This document shows positions 27,863-37,357 of a stretch of DNA of 64,000 nucleotides, piece after piece; the stretch's first letter is position 1, and each line of letters begins with the position of its first letter. This DNA comes from Amorphoplanes friuliensis DSM 7358 (lineage in GTDB: Bacteria; Actinomycetota; Actinomycetes; Mycobacteriales; Micromonosporaceae). The stretch is from the NCBI RefSeq assembly GCF_000494755.1, contig NC_022657.1, positions 879,501 through 943,500 of the forward strand, in the 5' to 3' direction. The notes beneath the pieces are model-generated. The model was given only the letters and a program-made list of their open reading frames with translations. It was not told where the DNA came from and made no database searches. Made by a program: the position numbers and the translations under genes.

Positions 27863-28999
27863 TCAGCTGAGCAACTTCTCCAACGCCGGGGTGACACCCC
27901 ACTGAGCGGTCAGCGCGTCGTATTCGGCGCGCTGACCCTCGTCCGGCGCCGCACCGGTCAGCCGTGCGCGCAGCAGCAGGTTGCGCGGCGTGTGCGCGGA
28001 GTCCACGAACTCCACCACCTCGACCTTGTAACCCCGCAGACGCAGGAGCGCCGATCGCAGCGAGTCGGTGAGGACGTCCGCGAAGCGCTCCCGCAGGATC
28101 GCATTCCGGGTGATCTCCGCGTACGGGGAAGGGGCGGTGTTGCCCTTGAGCTGCGCGGCGATGTCGTGGTGGCAGCACGGGGCTGCCAGCACCCACTTTG
28201 CGTTCCAGTTGACGGCCCGGGCGAGTGCCTGGTCGGTTGCCGTGTCGCAGGCGTGCAGGGCCAGCACCAGGTCGGGCGCTTCGTCGACGACGGCGTCCTC
28301 GATCGTGCCCGCGACAAACGTCACCGCCTCGGCGCAGCCCAATTGCTCGGCGACGGCGGAATTGCGGACGCGCTGGTCCTCGCGGACGTCGACTCCCACG
28401 ACCCGGACCGTCACGCCGCGGTCGGCTAGGTAGCGGTAGGCCGCGAAGGTCAGATACGCGTTTCCGCAGCCCAGGTCGACGACGCGCAGGGTCTGCGGCA
28501 GTTCGTCGGGCAGTGTTGCGGCCAGCGCGCGCAGGAAGGCGTCGACCTGCCGCCGCTTGGCTGCCGTGCCACCGACCACCGTGAACAGCGGGTCGCCCGG
28601 GTCCAGCAGCCACTGCTTGGCCCGATCGTGACTTTGTGTCACCGTTGGCCCGGCGGTCGCCGCCCGGTGGATCTGCGCGTCACCCTTCTTGGTCACCCGC
28701 ACCTGTACGGTCTCAGCCGCCGTCTCCACGTGCCAGTTCCCGAACGGTTCCGCCAGCAGGGCATCCACGGCCTCGGCCGCCTCGGCACCGGGCGCGACGT
28801 TCCGGGTGTACGGCCGGGAGCCGTCATCGGTCACGATCTGCAACCGCGGTCCGCCTTTGAGGGCGACCGGCCGCAACTCCGCGCGGGTGACCGAAGGAGT
28901 GAAACCGCGACGCTTACCCGCGGCGACCGCCCGCGTGAGAGCGGGGTCGAGCAGCAGGTCACGCACTTCGGCGAGGACGGCGTCCAGTGGTTGGGGCAT
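27863..28999 (-). CDS. SAM-dependent methyltransferase (Methyltransf_32-like)
   Basis: 378 residues. A ~140-residue N-terminal region is followed by a Rossmann methyltransferase: V-V-D-L-G-C-G-N-A-Y-L-T, G-V-D-V-R-E after strand 2 and L-A-L-H-A-C-D-T-A-T-D at strand 4, then the striking A-P-C-C-H-H-D motif. That pattern recalls the Methyltransf_32 group (eukaryotic GSTCD and METTL25 domains). Substrate unknown. The ATG at 28999 is 6 nt from CAGAAT (29006-29011, minus strand). It ends 2 bp from the convergent His-rich protein gene. Confidence 0.82.
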   Translation of the reverse strand: MPQPLDAVLAEVRDLLLDPALTRAVAAGKRRGFTPSVTRAELRPVALKGGPRLQIVTDDGSRPYTRNVAPGAEAAEAVDALLAEPFGNWHVETAAETVQVRVTKKGDAQIHRAATAGPTVTQSHDRAKQWLLDPGDPLFTVVGGTAAKRRQVDAFLRALAATLPDELPQTLRVVDLGCGNAYLTFAAYRYLADRGVTVRVVGVDVREDQRVRNSAVAEQLGCAEAVTFVAGTIEDAVVDEAPDLVLALHACDTATDQALARAVNWNAKWVLAAPCCHHDIAAQLKGNTAPSPYAEITRNAILRERFADVLTDSLRSALLRLRGYKVEVVEFVDSAHTPRNLLLRARLTGAAPDEGQRAEYDALTAQWGVTPALEKLLS

Positions 29000-29046
29000 C
29001 CTTCCATTCTGCCTCGCCAGAATTGATGATCTACAAAGCCGTCCCG

Positions 29047-29065
29047 CTTTGTTAGGCTCACCTAA
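29047..29065 (+). promoter_or_regulatory. DtxR/IdeR iron box before heme oxygenase
   Basis: CTTTGTTAGGCTCACCTAA matches the 19-bp iron box TTAGGTTAGSCTAACCTAA at 14 of 19 positions. Its core GTTAGG-ctca-CCTAAC (29051-29066) is a perfect inverted repeat. It lies 22 bp before the heme oxygenase ATG, so iron-loaded IdeR/DtxR should repress the operon. The divergent methyltransferase start is about 50 bp away and could also be affected. Confidence 0.8.
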
Positions 29066-29087
29066 CTCAAGGCCTGGAGGTGCCGAG

Positions 29088-29729
29088 ATGACGCTGGCTG
29101 ATCCGATGGAAAAGCTCTCCGTCCGGCTGCGCACCGGCACGCGGATGGATCATGACGCGGCCCAGGGCAGCGGCTTCCTCGACCGGCTCGCCGCGGGTGA
29201 GTTGCCGCGGCAGGCCTACGCCGATCTGGCCACGCAGCACTGGTTCATCTACGAGACGCTGGAGCAGGCGGCCGCGGTGATGGCCACCGACTCCGTGGCC
29301 GGCAGTTTTGTCTTCCCGGAGCTGACCCGGTTGCCGGCGCTGACCGACGACCTCGAGACACTGCTCGGTCCGGGGCCGCAGCTCACGCCGCTGCCCGCCA
29401 CCACGGAATACTGCGCCCGGCTGCGTGCGGTCGCGTTCGACCACCCGTGGGGTTTTGTCGCGCATCACTACACGCGGTATCTCGGCGACCTGTCCGGCGG
29501 TCAGTACCTCGGCCCGGCCATCGCCAAGGCGTACGCCCTGAACGGCGCCGGCCACCGGTTCTTCGTCTTCGAGGGTGTCTCGCCGCCCGCGTTCCGCACC
29601 CGTTACCGCGAATTGCTCGACCAGGCAGCATTTGCCCCGGACGATGAACAGAAATTCCTCGCCGAGGTGACCGAGGCCTACCGGCTCAACATCGCGGTGC
29701 TGCGAGAGCTCAAGGAGCGCTGGGCATGA
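29088..29729 (+). CDS. hmuO: Biliverdin-producing heme oxygenase
   Basis: 213 residues, the normal length of bacterial HmuO. Proximal heme ligand His22 in T-R-M-D-H-D and the flexible distal helix G-D-L-S-G-G-Q-Y-L-G are present. It opens heme to biliverdin, CO and Fe2+, releasing iron in the cytoplasm. RBS CTGGAGG precedes the ATG. The upstream iron box indicates induction in iron starvation. The stop overlaps the DUF2470 ATG (ATGA), so both products are made together. Electrons may come from a ferredoxin or flavoprotein encoded elsewhere. Confidence 0.93.
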   Translation: MTLADPMEKLSVRLRTGTRMDHDAAQGSGFLDRLAAGELPRQAYADLATQHWFIYETLEQAAAVMATDSVAGSFVFPELTRLPALTDDLETLLGPGPQLTPLPATTEYCARLRAVAFDHPWGFVAHHYTRYLGDLSGGQYLGPAIAKAYALNGAGHRFFVFEGVSPPAFRTRYRELLDQAAFAPDDEQKFLAEVTEAYRLNIAVLRELKERWA

Positions 29730-30019
29730 CTTTCACCCCGGACGTGGTGGCGCAGATCGCCCGCCACATGAACGACGACCACGCCGACGATAACGTGCTG
29801 ATCGTCCGCGGTCTCGGTGGCATCGACACCGCGAGCGCGGCCCGCATGTCCGGCCTGGACGCGGACGGCATGGACTTCGAGGCGACCGTCAACGGCATCG
29901 CCGTCCCGGTGCGGATCCCGTTCAGCGAACACCTGACCGAACGCCGCCAGGTACGTACGGAAGCGGTCCGGATGTATCAGCAGGCCTGCGCCGCTTTGGG
30001 CGTCGAACCCACGCACTAA
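29726..30019 (+). CDS. DUF2470 heme-utilisation domain protein
   Basis: A 97-residue stand-alone DUF2470 domain: I-A-R-H-M-N-D-D-H-A-D-D-N near the N-terminus, the G-M-D-F-E-A-T-V strand and the basic L-T-E-R-R-Q-V-R-T-E helix. In other proteins this domain forms the C-terminal part of HugZ/HutZ-like heme-degrading or flavin-fold proteins. Here it is separate and co-translated with heme oxygenase (4-bp overlap), so a role in heme delivery, product release or oxygenase stability is likely. Exact activity unknown. Confidence 0.85.
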   Translation: MTFTPDVVAQIARHMNDDHADDNVLIVRGLGGIDTASAARMSGLDADGMDFEATVNGIAVPVRIPFSEHLTERRQVRTEAVRMYQQACAALGVEPTH

Positions 30020-30020
30020 G

Positions 30021-30098
30021 GCCTGTCCTGCCGATCTTGACGGCCCGCGCCGGGCCCAGCTTCCGCCTCGCTGCGCGGGCCGGATCGGCAGGATAGGC
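30021..30098. repeat. Large imperfect dyad (16 bp plus 10 bp stems)
   Basis: Arms 30021-30036 and 30083-30098 pair over 16 bp with one G-U type mismatch; inner arms 30041-30050 and 30073-30082 pair perfectly over 10 bp. A 4-nt bulge (ttga) sits on the left side and a 22-nt loop is closed. Directly follows the DUF2470 stop. Could stop transcription, stabilise the hemO operon mRNA, or be a mobile palindromic element. Confidence 0.7.
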
Positions 30099-30110
30099 CC
30101 TGGAAAGCAG

Positions 30111-30144
30111 AACGGGTGCCTCGCCTGTCGGCGGGGCACCCGTT
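30111..30144. terminator. Bidirectional hairpin terminator
   Basis: 15-bp stem (30111-30125 with 30130-30144, one wobble pair) and a 4-nt loop, followed by TGTTG on the plus side. It lies between the convergent DUF2470 and RNA helicase genes and can end both transcripts. Confidence 0.8.
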
Positions 30145-30158
30145 GTTGCTGGTCAGGG

Positions 30159-31973
<1,815 letters not shown>

Positions 31974-32124
31974 GAAGTTCTACGGGTGCCTCTCGTGGTG
32001 CGCCCGTCGAATTCCTGGGGCGCGGTCTGGATAGGGCGCGGGCCACACGCGAGATGCTCGCGGGCCGCACGCGCGTCGCCGCGGCGACTCGAATTGACGA
32101 GCCGACGTCGACGGCGACAGGAGA

Positions 32125-32130
32125 AGTCTA
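32125..32130 (-). promoter_or_regulatory. Predicted -10 of rhlE; gene-free leader 31974-32120
   Basis: TAGACT on the minus strand is the best hexamer in the 260-bp gap before rhlE and would give a leader of about 145 nt with several GC-rich inverted segments. Long leaders are common for DEAD-box genes under cold or autogenous control. No riboswitch class was recognised. Confidence 0.4.
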
Positions 32131-32181
32131 CCCGACAGAGAGATTCCGCACCTCAGGGCGAAGGTGACGGTGCTGTATAGA

Positions 32182-32217
32182 AACGGCAGGACACCCTGGA
32201 GCGGGCACCCTGCCGTT
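32182..32217 (-). terminator. Hairpin terminator after DUF3107 gene
   Basis: AACGGCAGG (32182-32190) pairs with CCTGCCGTT (32209-32217), with a smaller CCC/GGG pairing inside the loop. On the minus strand it lies 16 nt past the DUF3107 stop and is followed by a short T-rich stretch (TTTCT). Confidence 0.7.
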
Positions 32218-32233
32218 CTGTCGCGCGTCGTGA

Positions 32234-32458
32234 CTATCGAGTGGTGAAGCCGAACGGCCGCTCGGACTTCTCGGCGATCTCCACGTAGGCCACCTTGGCG
32301 ATCGGAACGATCACCTTGCGGCCCTTCTCGTCGGTCAGGGTGAGAACGCCGTCCTTGGCCATTGCCTCGGTCACGGCCTGCTCGACCTCGGCCTGAGTCT
32401 GCGCGCTCTCCAGCACCAGCTCGCGCTGGGCGTACTGCACGCCGATCTTGACCTCCAC
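32234..32458 (-). CDS. DUF3107 family small protein
   Basis: 74 residues, full length for DUF3107 (the family of mycobacterial TB9.4). It begins V-E-V-K-I-G-V-Q and ends P-F-G-F. A beta-alpha-beta layout with an acidic helix (A-E-V-E-Q-A-V-T-E-A). GTG start at 32458 chosen because AGGGAGGA stands 5 nt upstream; the longer open frame runs into the TetR gene. Function unknown; the neighbour order with TetR and a RhlE helicase is shared with mycobacteria (recalled synteny). Confidence 0.85.
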   Translation of the reverse strand: MEVKIGVQYAQRELVLESAQTQAEVEQAVTEAMAKDGVLTLTDEKGRKVIVPIAKVAYVEIAEKSERPFGFTTR

Positions 32459-32495
32459 GGGGGTCCTCCCTTTCAGATGGCTACCGATATGAAGG

Positions 32496-33158
32496 CTAGC
32501 CGATTTCCCCGGACGTACCGGGCGTTGACTCACCCTGCAGCGGGAAGCTGGCGATACCCCGCCAGATCAGGGCGGCGACCAGGGCTTCCGCCTCGGCCTT
32601 GGGCGTCTGCCGTCCGGTGGCGAGCCAGTACTGCGCCGCCTGGCCGGCCGCGCCGACGAGCCCCGATGCCAGCAACTCGGCGTTGGCGGTGTTCTGACCG
32701 GTGTCCGAGACGACCGTGTCGGTGACCGCGGCGATGCAGCCCTGCTCGACCCGCTCGACACGTTCGCGGACCTGCGGGTCGTTGCGCAGGTCGGACTCGA
32801 AGACCAGCCGGAACGCCTCGCTCTCGTGGTCGACGAAGTCGAAGTAGGCCTGGACGGCCCCCTTGACGCGTTCCTTGTTGTCCGGAGTCGCCAGCATCGC
32901 ACCACGCACCTTGGCGATTATCGCGTCGCAGTGGGTGTCCAGCAGGGCCAGGTAGAGCTCCAGCTTGCCGGGGAAGTGCTGGTAGAGCACGGGTTTGGAG
33001 ACGCCGGCCCGTTCGGCGATCTCGTCCATGGCGGCGGCGTGGTAGCCCTGTGCCACGAAGATCTGCTGCGCGGCGGCAAGCAGTTGCTTACGGCGCGCGG
33101 AGCGCGGCAGACGCGTAGGGCGCCCCGCCGTCTGTGCTCCGCCTGACGCAGCGGTCAT
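32496..33158 (-). CDS. TetR-family transcriptional regulator
   Basis: 220 residues. The N-terminal HTH is clear (D-E-I-A-E-R-A-G-V-S-K-P-V-L-Y-Q-H-F about 47-65) and the C-terminal helical domain is of the ligand-binding, dimerising type. ATG 33158 has GGAGG 5 nt upstream; the frame is open further but codes for a shadow of the next gene. It is divergent from the proline-rich protein gene. An inverted repeat (33199-33238) in the shared upstream region is a possible operator. Its ligand is unknown. Confidence 0.9.
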   Translation of the reverse strand: MTAASGGAQTAGRPTRLPRSARRKQLLAAAQQIFVAQGYHAAAMDEIAERAGVSKPVLYQHFPGKLELYLALLDTHCDAIIAKVRGAMLATPDNKERVKGAVQAYFDFVDHESEAFRLVFESDLRNDPQVRERVERVEQGCIAAVTDTVVSDTGQNTANAELLASGLVGAAGQAAQYWLATGRQTPKAEAEALVAALIWRGIASFPLQGESTPGTSGEIG

Positions 33159-33198
33159 GTCAACCTCCGAGACTTGTTCCCCCGCGCCTTGGGCGCAG

Positions 33199-33238
33199 AT
33201 TGCCCGGTTCGCCGTCTGTCGCATTCCGGGCGGGCAAT
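33199..33238. promoter_or_regulatory. Inverted repeat upstream of tetR
   Basis: ATTGCCCG (33199-33206) is matched exactly by CGGGCAAT (33231-33238), 24 bp apart, in the 153-bp gap between divergent genes. A second feature is the direct repeat CTGCAAC around 33249-33272 just before TAGCCT (33279-33284), a possible -10 for the plus-strand gene. The wide spacing makes operator function uncertain. Confidence 0.35.
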
Positions 33239-33311
33239 TGTCGCGACGCTGCAACTTATCGCCACTGCAACCACACGGTAGCCTCAGCGGGGGGCAAGCG
33301 AGGAGCGCGCG

Positions 33312-35351
33312 GTGGACGAAACAGGGCATTCCGGGGACACCGGTGCGGCCGAGGGCGGCACTGGTGCTGAGTCGCGTGACCGCACCCTGCTGAACGGATG
33401 GGCCTCGCGTGAGAGCCCGTGGTCCAACGCGGGCTCCGCCCTGGACCCGGAGACCGAGGTCCCGGCCTGGCGCCGGCCCGGCACCGAGGTCCGGCCGTTC
33501 ACCCAGGAGAGGCCCCTTCCGACGGACACTCCTTCGGGGGAGATCCGGCCCTTCGCCACTCCACCGCCACCGCCGTCCTTCTCCCCGGCCAGCCCGGCCT
33601 CCACACCGCCGGCGCCGTCCGGCCCGCCGCGGACGGAGAACGCCGCGGCACCCCGCTGGTCCGACAGCCGGTCCCGCTATCAGGACCTGCTGTCCCACCT
33701 GTCACCCAACGGCAGCGAGCCCCGGCAGAACGAGCCGCCCCGCGCCGCGGAGCCTCCGCAGCCCGTACGCCCCGATCCGCTCTCGCCGGAGTTGCTGCGG
33801 CCGGACGCGCAGGACACCAGCGAGCTGCGCGCCGTCAACGGCAACCTGCCCGCCAGCGCCCCGCCGTACCCGTACGAGGGTGATCTCGACGATGTCCGGC
33901 GGGAGCCACCACGCCCGTCCGCCGGCCAGCAGCGTGCGGCTGTGCCCGCCGAGCGGCCGTTCCCGGCGGTGCGTCCCGCGACGCCCGGCGGACGCCGCGC
34001 CGACTGGGCGACCTCGGAGTCCGCACGGCACGCCCTCGACCCGCCGACACCCATGGAAGGCCTGCCCAGGGTGTCCAAGCCCGTGGCTACCGACCAGTCA
34101 CGTTCCGGCGATCAAGGCGTGAGCCGGCCGTCGTACGATCCCTCCAGCTTCCCCCGCCGGCTGCCGTACGAGAGCGCTGACACCCCTGCCGGTTACGCCC
34201 GCCCGGCCGGAGACCCCGGTGCCGCGGGCGCGGGGGAGCAGTCGTTCCCCGCGTTGCCGCAGCGCGTACCGGCCCAGCCGGACGTGCCCACCGTCCCGGA
34301 GCCGCCGTCCGTGGAGCCACCCGCCGAGACCCCCGCGCTGGCCCGCATCGCGACGCACCTGCGCCGCGATGACGTGCTGTCGTCGCAGGAGCGGCAGGAA
34401 GGGTTCGATGTGAACGCCATCCTGGAGGCCGTGCGTGAGGTCGAGGGGGTCCGCGACGCGTCGCTGCGGTCGACCCCGGCCGGGGCGCACAGCCTGCGGC
34501 TGGACCTCTCCGAGGGCGCCGACCCCGCCGAGGTGAGCCGCCAGGTCGCGCGGCTGCTGCAGGACAGGATGGGTCTGGACGCCGCGATGCAGGGCGCGAC
34601 CCCGCTGCCCGGCTCGCAGACGCCGGTCGCCGCACCACGGTCCGCCCCGCCCGCGCCGACACCGATGTCACCGCCGGCTCCGGCACCCCGGTCGGCCCCT
34701 CCGTCGTACGTTCCGCGGCCCCAGCAGGCTCCGCCGGCCGCGCAGGCGTCCGGGCCACCCGCTGCTCAGGCCTCCGCGCCGCCCGCGCCGCCCGCCCCGG
34801 CGGCGCCGTTCGTGCCGAGCCAGCCCAACCCGGCCGGCCGCGCGGCACCGGGTTATGCCACCGGCGCCACGTCCGGGTTCACCGAGTCGGTCCCGAGCAA
34901 CGTCGAGCCCGCGCCGCCGCGCCCGCTCGACCCGGGTGAGCGCCCCGGCCCGCGCGTGATGATCGAGAGCGTGCAGGTCAACACGTTCGGCACCGAGGCG
35001 ACCGTCGAGGTCCGGCTCACCGTCAACGGCCTGATCACCTCGGGGGAGGCGACCGGTCCCGCCGTCGACGGCTACCTGCTGCGGCTCTGCGCGATGGCCA
35101 CCGCCAGTGCGGTCGACGAGCTGCTCACCCACTCCGACCACGCCGACGGGCCCGCCAAGTGCTTCGTCGAGCACGCGGGTTCCGTACCGTTCGGATCCAT
35201 GCAGGTTGCTGTGGTTGTTTTGCTGCTGTCGGTCGGTGGCTGGGTCGAGCAGCTCTCCGGCTCCGCGGTGATCACCGGGGACGACCGCCAGGCCATGGTC
35301 CGCGCCACACTCGCCGCGATAAACCGCCGTCTTGAGGCACTGTTGTCCTGA
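33312..35351 (+). CDS. Large proline-rich protein with conserved C-terminal domain, function unknown
   Basis: 679 residues, not recognised. Residues 1-350 are a disordered Pro/Ala/Arg/Glu-rich stretch. A small folded domain (about 365-430, with G-F-D-V-N-A-I-L-E-A-V-R-E-V) follows, then a second Pro/Ala linker, and a final domain (about 555-679) with alternating strands (V-Q-V-N-T-F-G-T-E-A-T-V-E-V-R) and a Gly/Ala helix. The strand pattern faintly recalls the regulatory domain of LeuA-like enzymes, but that is weak. No signal peptide or membrane helix. The stop overlaps the hydrolase ATG (TGATG), so the two are co-translated. Confidence 0.72.
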   Translation: MDETGHSGDTGAAEGGTGAESRDRTLLNGWASRESPWSNAGSALDPETEVPAWRRPGTEVRPFTQERPLPTDTPSGEIRPFATPPPPPSFSPASPASTPPAPSGPPRTENAAAPRWSDSRSRYQDLLSHLSPNGSEPRQNEPPRAAEPPQPVRPDPLSPELLRPDAQDTSELRAVNGNLPASAPPYPYEGDLDDVRREPPRPSAGQQRAAVPAERPFPAVRPATPGGRRADWATSESARHALDPPTPMEGLPRVSKPVATDQSRSGDQGVSRPSYDPSSFPRRLPYESADTPAGYARPAGDPGAAGAGEQSFPALPQRVPAQPDVPTVPEPPSVEPPAETPALARIATHLRRDDVLSSQERQEGFDVNAILEAVREVEGVRDASLRSTPAGAHSLRLDLSEGADPAEVSRQVARLLQDRMGLDAAMQGATPLPGSQTPVAAPRSAPPAPTPMSPPAPAPRSAPPSYVPRPQQAPPAAQASGPPAAQASAPPAPPAPAAPFVPSQPNPAGRAAPGYATGATSGFTESVPSNVEPAPPRPLDPGERPGPRVMIESVQVNTFGTEATVEVRLTVNGLITSGEATGPAVDGYLLRLCAMATASAVDELLTHSDHADGPAKCFVEHAGSVPFGSMQVAVVVLLLSVGGWVEQLSGSAVITGDDRQAMVRATLAAINRRLEALLS

Positions 35352-36310
35352 TGAAGGGTGCAATCCTCGCGGCGGACGACGTCCTGCCGCCCGAAGGCGA
35401 CGGCCCGCCGCCGTGGCCCGCGCGTCGCGTCACGATCGACGGCGAGATGCTCCACATCCGTGACACCCCGGCGACAGCCCCGGGCGCCGAGCCGGCGGTC
35501 TTCGTGCACGGCCTCGGCGGCTCCTCGCAGAACTGGACGGACTTCGCCTCGCTGTTGTCCGACCGCTTCGACGCCCAGGCCGTCGACCTGCCCGGATTCG
35601 GCTACAGCGACCCCACCCGGCGCTACTCCATCCCGTCGTTCGCCGACAAACTCATCGGCTACCTCGAATACGCCGACCGCGGCCCGGTCCATCTCGTCGG
35701 CAACTCCCTCGGCGGTTCGATCTCGGTACGCGTGGCAGCGCTGCGCCCCGACCTGATCAAGACGCTCACGCTGATCTCGCCGGCCATGCCCTTCCTCGAC
35801 CCCCGGCGGACGGCCCAGGGCCCGATGCTGCCCCTGCTCGCTCTGCCCCGCGCCGAACGCCTCTTCGCGTGGGGCCTCGCCCGCCTCACCCCCGAGCAGA
35901 TGGCCGAGCAGGTGCTGCTGGCCTGCTTCGGCGACACCACCAAGGTCAGCCCGCAGCGCCGCGTCGAGGCCATCGAGGAGATCAAGCTCCGGCACACCGT
36001 CGCCCACTACCCCAAGGCCTACCTCGGTACGCTGCGCGGGCTCGTGTCCAGCTTCCTCCGGGCGTACCTGCCGGGGGTTAACTCGCAGTGGCGTCTGGCC
36101 GCCCGGATCACCGCGCCCACCCTGGTCATCGGCGGTCTGAAGGACGAGCTGGTCGACCCGCGCGTGCCCGCCCAGGTCGCCAAGGTCATCCCGGACAGCC
36201 GCCTGCTGATCCTCCCCGGCGTCGGCCACGTCGCCCAGATGGAAGTCCCCCGCCTGGTCGCGCGCGGGGTCGTCGGCATGCTCGAGGACGTCAACTCGCC
36301 GATCGGCTGA
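35351..36310 (+). CDS. Alpha/beta hydrolase
   Basis: 319 residues with the complete alpha/beta-hydrolase pattern: oxyanion H-G-L-G-G-S, nucleophile elbow G-N-S-L-G-G, an acid in the G-G-L-K-D-E-L-V-D region and the catalytic His of G-V-G-H-V-A-Q. It is an esterase, lipase or C-C hydrolase-like enzyme; specificity not readable. Translationally coupled to the proline-rich protein upstream. Mycobacteria carry a lipase-type hydrolase near the same conserved block (recalled, not checked). Confidence 0.88.
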   Translation: MKGAILAADDVLPPEGDGPPPWPARRVTIDGEMLHIRDTPATAPGAEPAVFVHGLGGSSQNWTDFASLLSDRFDAQAVDLPGFGYSDPTRRYSIPSFADKLIGYLEYADRGPVHLVGNSLGGSISVRVAALRPDLIKTLTLISPAMPFLDPRRTAQGPMLPLLALPRAERLFAWGLARLTPEQMAEQVLLACFGDTTKVSPQRRVEAIEEIKLRHTVAHYPKAYLGTLRGLVSSFLRAYLPGVNSQWRLAARITAPTLVIGGLKDELVDPRVPAQVAKVIPDSRLLILPGVGHVAQMEVPRLVARGVVGMLEDVNSPIG

Positions 36311-36367
36311 AGCCCGGCGTGACGCACGTCGCCCAGAACATTCCTGCGGCACCCGCACCCCTGTGCG

Positions 36368-36383
36368 CTGTGGCACTCTGACG
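36368..36383 (+). repeat. Upstream motif shared by the two DUF3152 genes (copy 1)
   Basis: ctgtggcactctgacg lies 4 bp before the ATG of the short DUF3152 gene. It matches ctctggcactctggcg (37336-37351) before the long paralogue at 14 of 16 positions, though the coding starts differ. It may be a common promoter (CACTCT as -10-like hexamer) kept from the duplication. Confidence 0.6.
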
Positions 36384-36387
36384 CCTG

Positions 36388-37257
36388 ATGATCCAGACCC
36401 GCATCCCGCTGAGGCCTGCCGCCGCGCCCGACAACGGACGCGAGCGGCTGCGCCGGTGGTGGATCGCGGCCCTGGTCATCGCCGTCCTGGCGATCGCGGG
36501 CGCGGCGCTCCTCCCGTCCTTCCTGCGGCCCGCAGCGGCGCCCGTCGCTGCACCGCCCTCAGCCTTGCCCTCTGTCTCGCCGTCGCCCTCTTTGTCGCCG
36601 TCGCCGTCACCTTCGGTTTCCGCCACCTCCGTCTCCGCGCCGCAGGATCTCCTGCTCCTCCCCGGCCGGGTGCCCACGCGCGGTTCGGGCAAGTTCGCGT
36701 ACGCGCCGGGCCGCGGCAAGGTGCTCGGCTCCAAAGGGCAGCTCAAACGCTTCCGCGTCGCGGTCGAACAGGGCAGCAACGAGGACGTGGCCGCCTTCGC
36801 CGCGCAGGTCGAGGCGACACTCGGCGACAAACGCAGCTGGATCGGCGACGGGCAACTCCGGCTGCAGCGTGTGCCCGGCAACGAGTCCGCGACCTTCACC
36901 GTGTACCTGGCGACCCGCGAAACCGCCGGCAAAATGTGCCGCCGCGGCGGAGTCAACATCACGGTCGCCGGCCGCCCGTACACGTCGTGCCGCGCCACCG
37001 GCCAGGCGATCATCAACCTCGACCGGTGGCGGCTGTCGTCCCGGCCGTACCTCACGGCGAAGATCCCCCTCGCGGTCTACCGCCAGTACGTCCTGAACCA
37101 CGAAGTCGGCCACGAACTCGGCCGCCACCACGAAGGCTGCCCCAAACGCGGCGGCCCGGCCCCGGTGATGGTCCAGCAGACCCTGACCCTGCGCGGTTGC
37201 GTCCCCTATGCGTGGCCCCGTCGGGGAAACCACCGTTTTGTGGGCCCAAGCCTCTGA
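36388..37257 (+). CDS. DUF3152 metzincin-like membrane-anchored protease (short paralogue)
   Basis: 289 residues. One membrane helix (about 27-48) is followed by a Ser/Pro-rich stalk and an extracellular DUF3152 domain (about 100-289). The zinc motif H-E-V-G-H-E-L-G-R-H-H (His238, His242, His248, Glu239) fits HExxHxxGxxH of metzincin-type peptidases, and P-V-M-V-Q-Q downstream can be a Met-turn. Cys pairs suggest disulfides outside the cell. Substrate unknown. A second, much longer paralogue follows about 100 bp downstream. Confidence 0.85.
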   Translation: MIQTRIPLRPAAAPDNGRERLRRWWIAALVIAVLAIAGAALLPSFLRPAAAPVAAPPSALPSVSPSPSLSPSPSPSVSATSVSAPQDLLLLPGRVPTRGSGKFAYAPGRGKVLGSKGQLKRFRVAVEQGSNEDVAAFAAQVEATLGDKRSWIGDGQLRLQRVPGNESATFTVYLATRETAGKMCRRGGVNITVAGRPYTSCRATGQAIINLDRWRLSSRPYLTAKIPLAVYRQYVLNHEVGHELGRHHEGCPKRGGPAPVMVQQTLTLRGCVPYAWPRRGNHRFVGPSL

Positions 37258-37335
37258 CCTGGCACCTCAACCGTTCGGTCGGCCTCCACCGTGGTTCTGA
37301 GGAGGTCTCGCGAAACGCCTGTGACGCCCGCCCGC

Positions 37336-37351
37336 CTCTGGCACTCTGGCG
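37336..37351 (+). repeat. Upstream motif shared by the two DUF3152 genes (copy 2)
   Basis: ctctggcactctggcg, the partner of the motif at 36368-36383 (14 of 16 bases equal). It ends 6 bp before the ATG at 37358; TATGTT follows directly before that ATG. Confidence 0.6.
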
Positions 37352-37357
37352 TATGTT

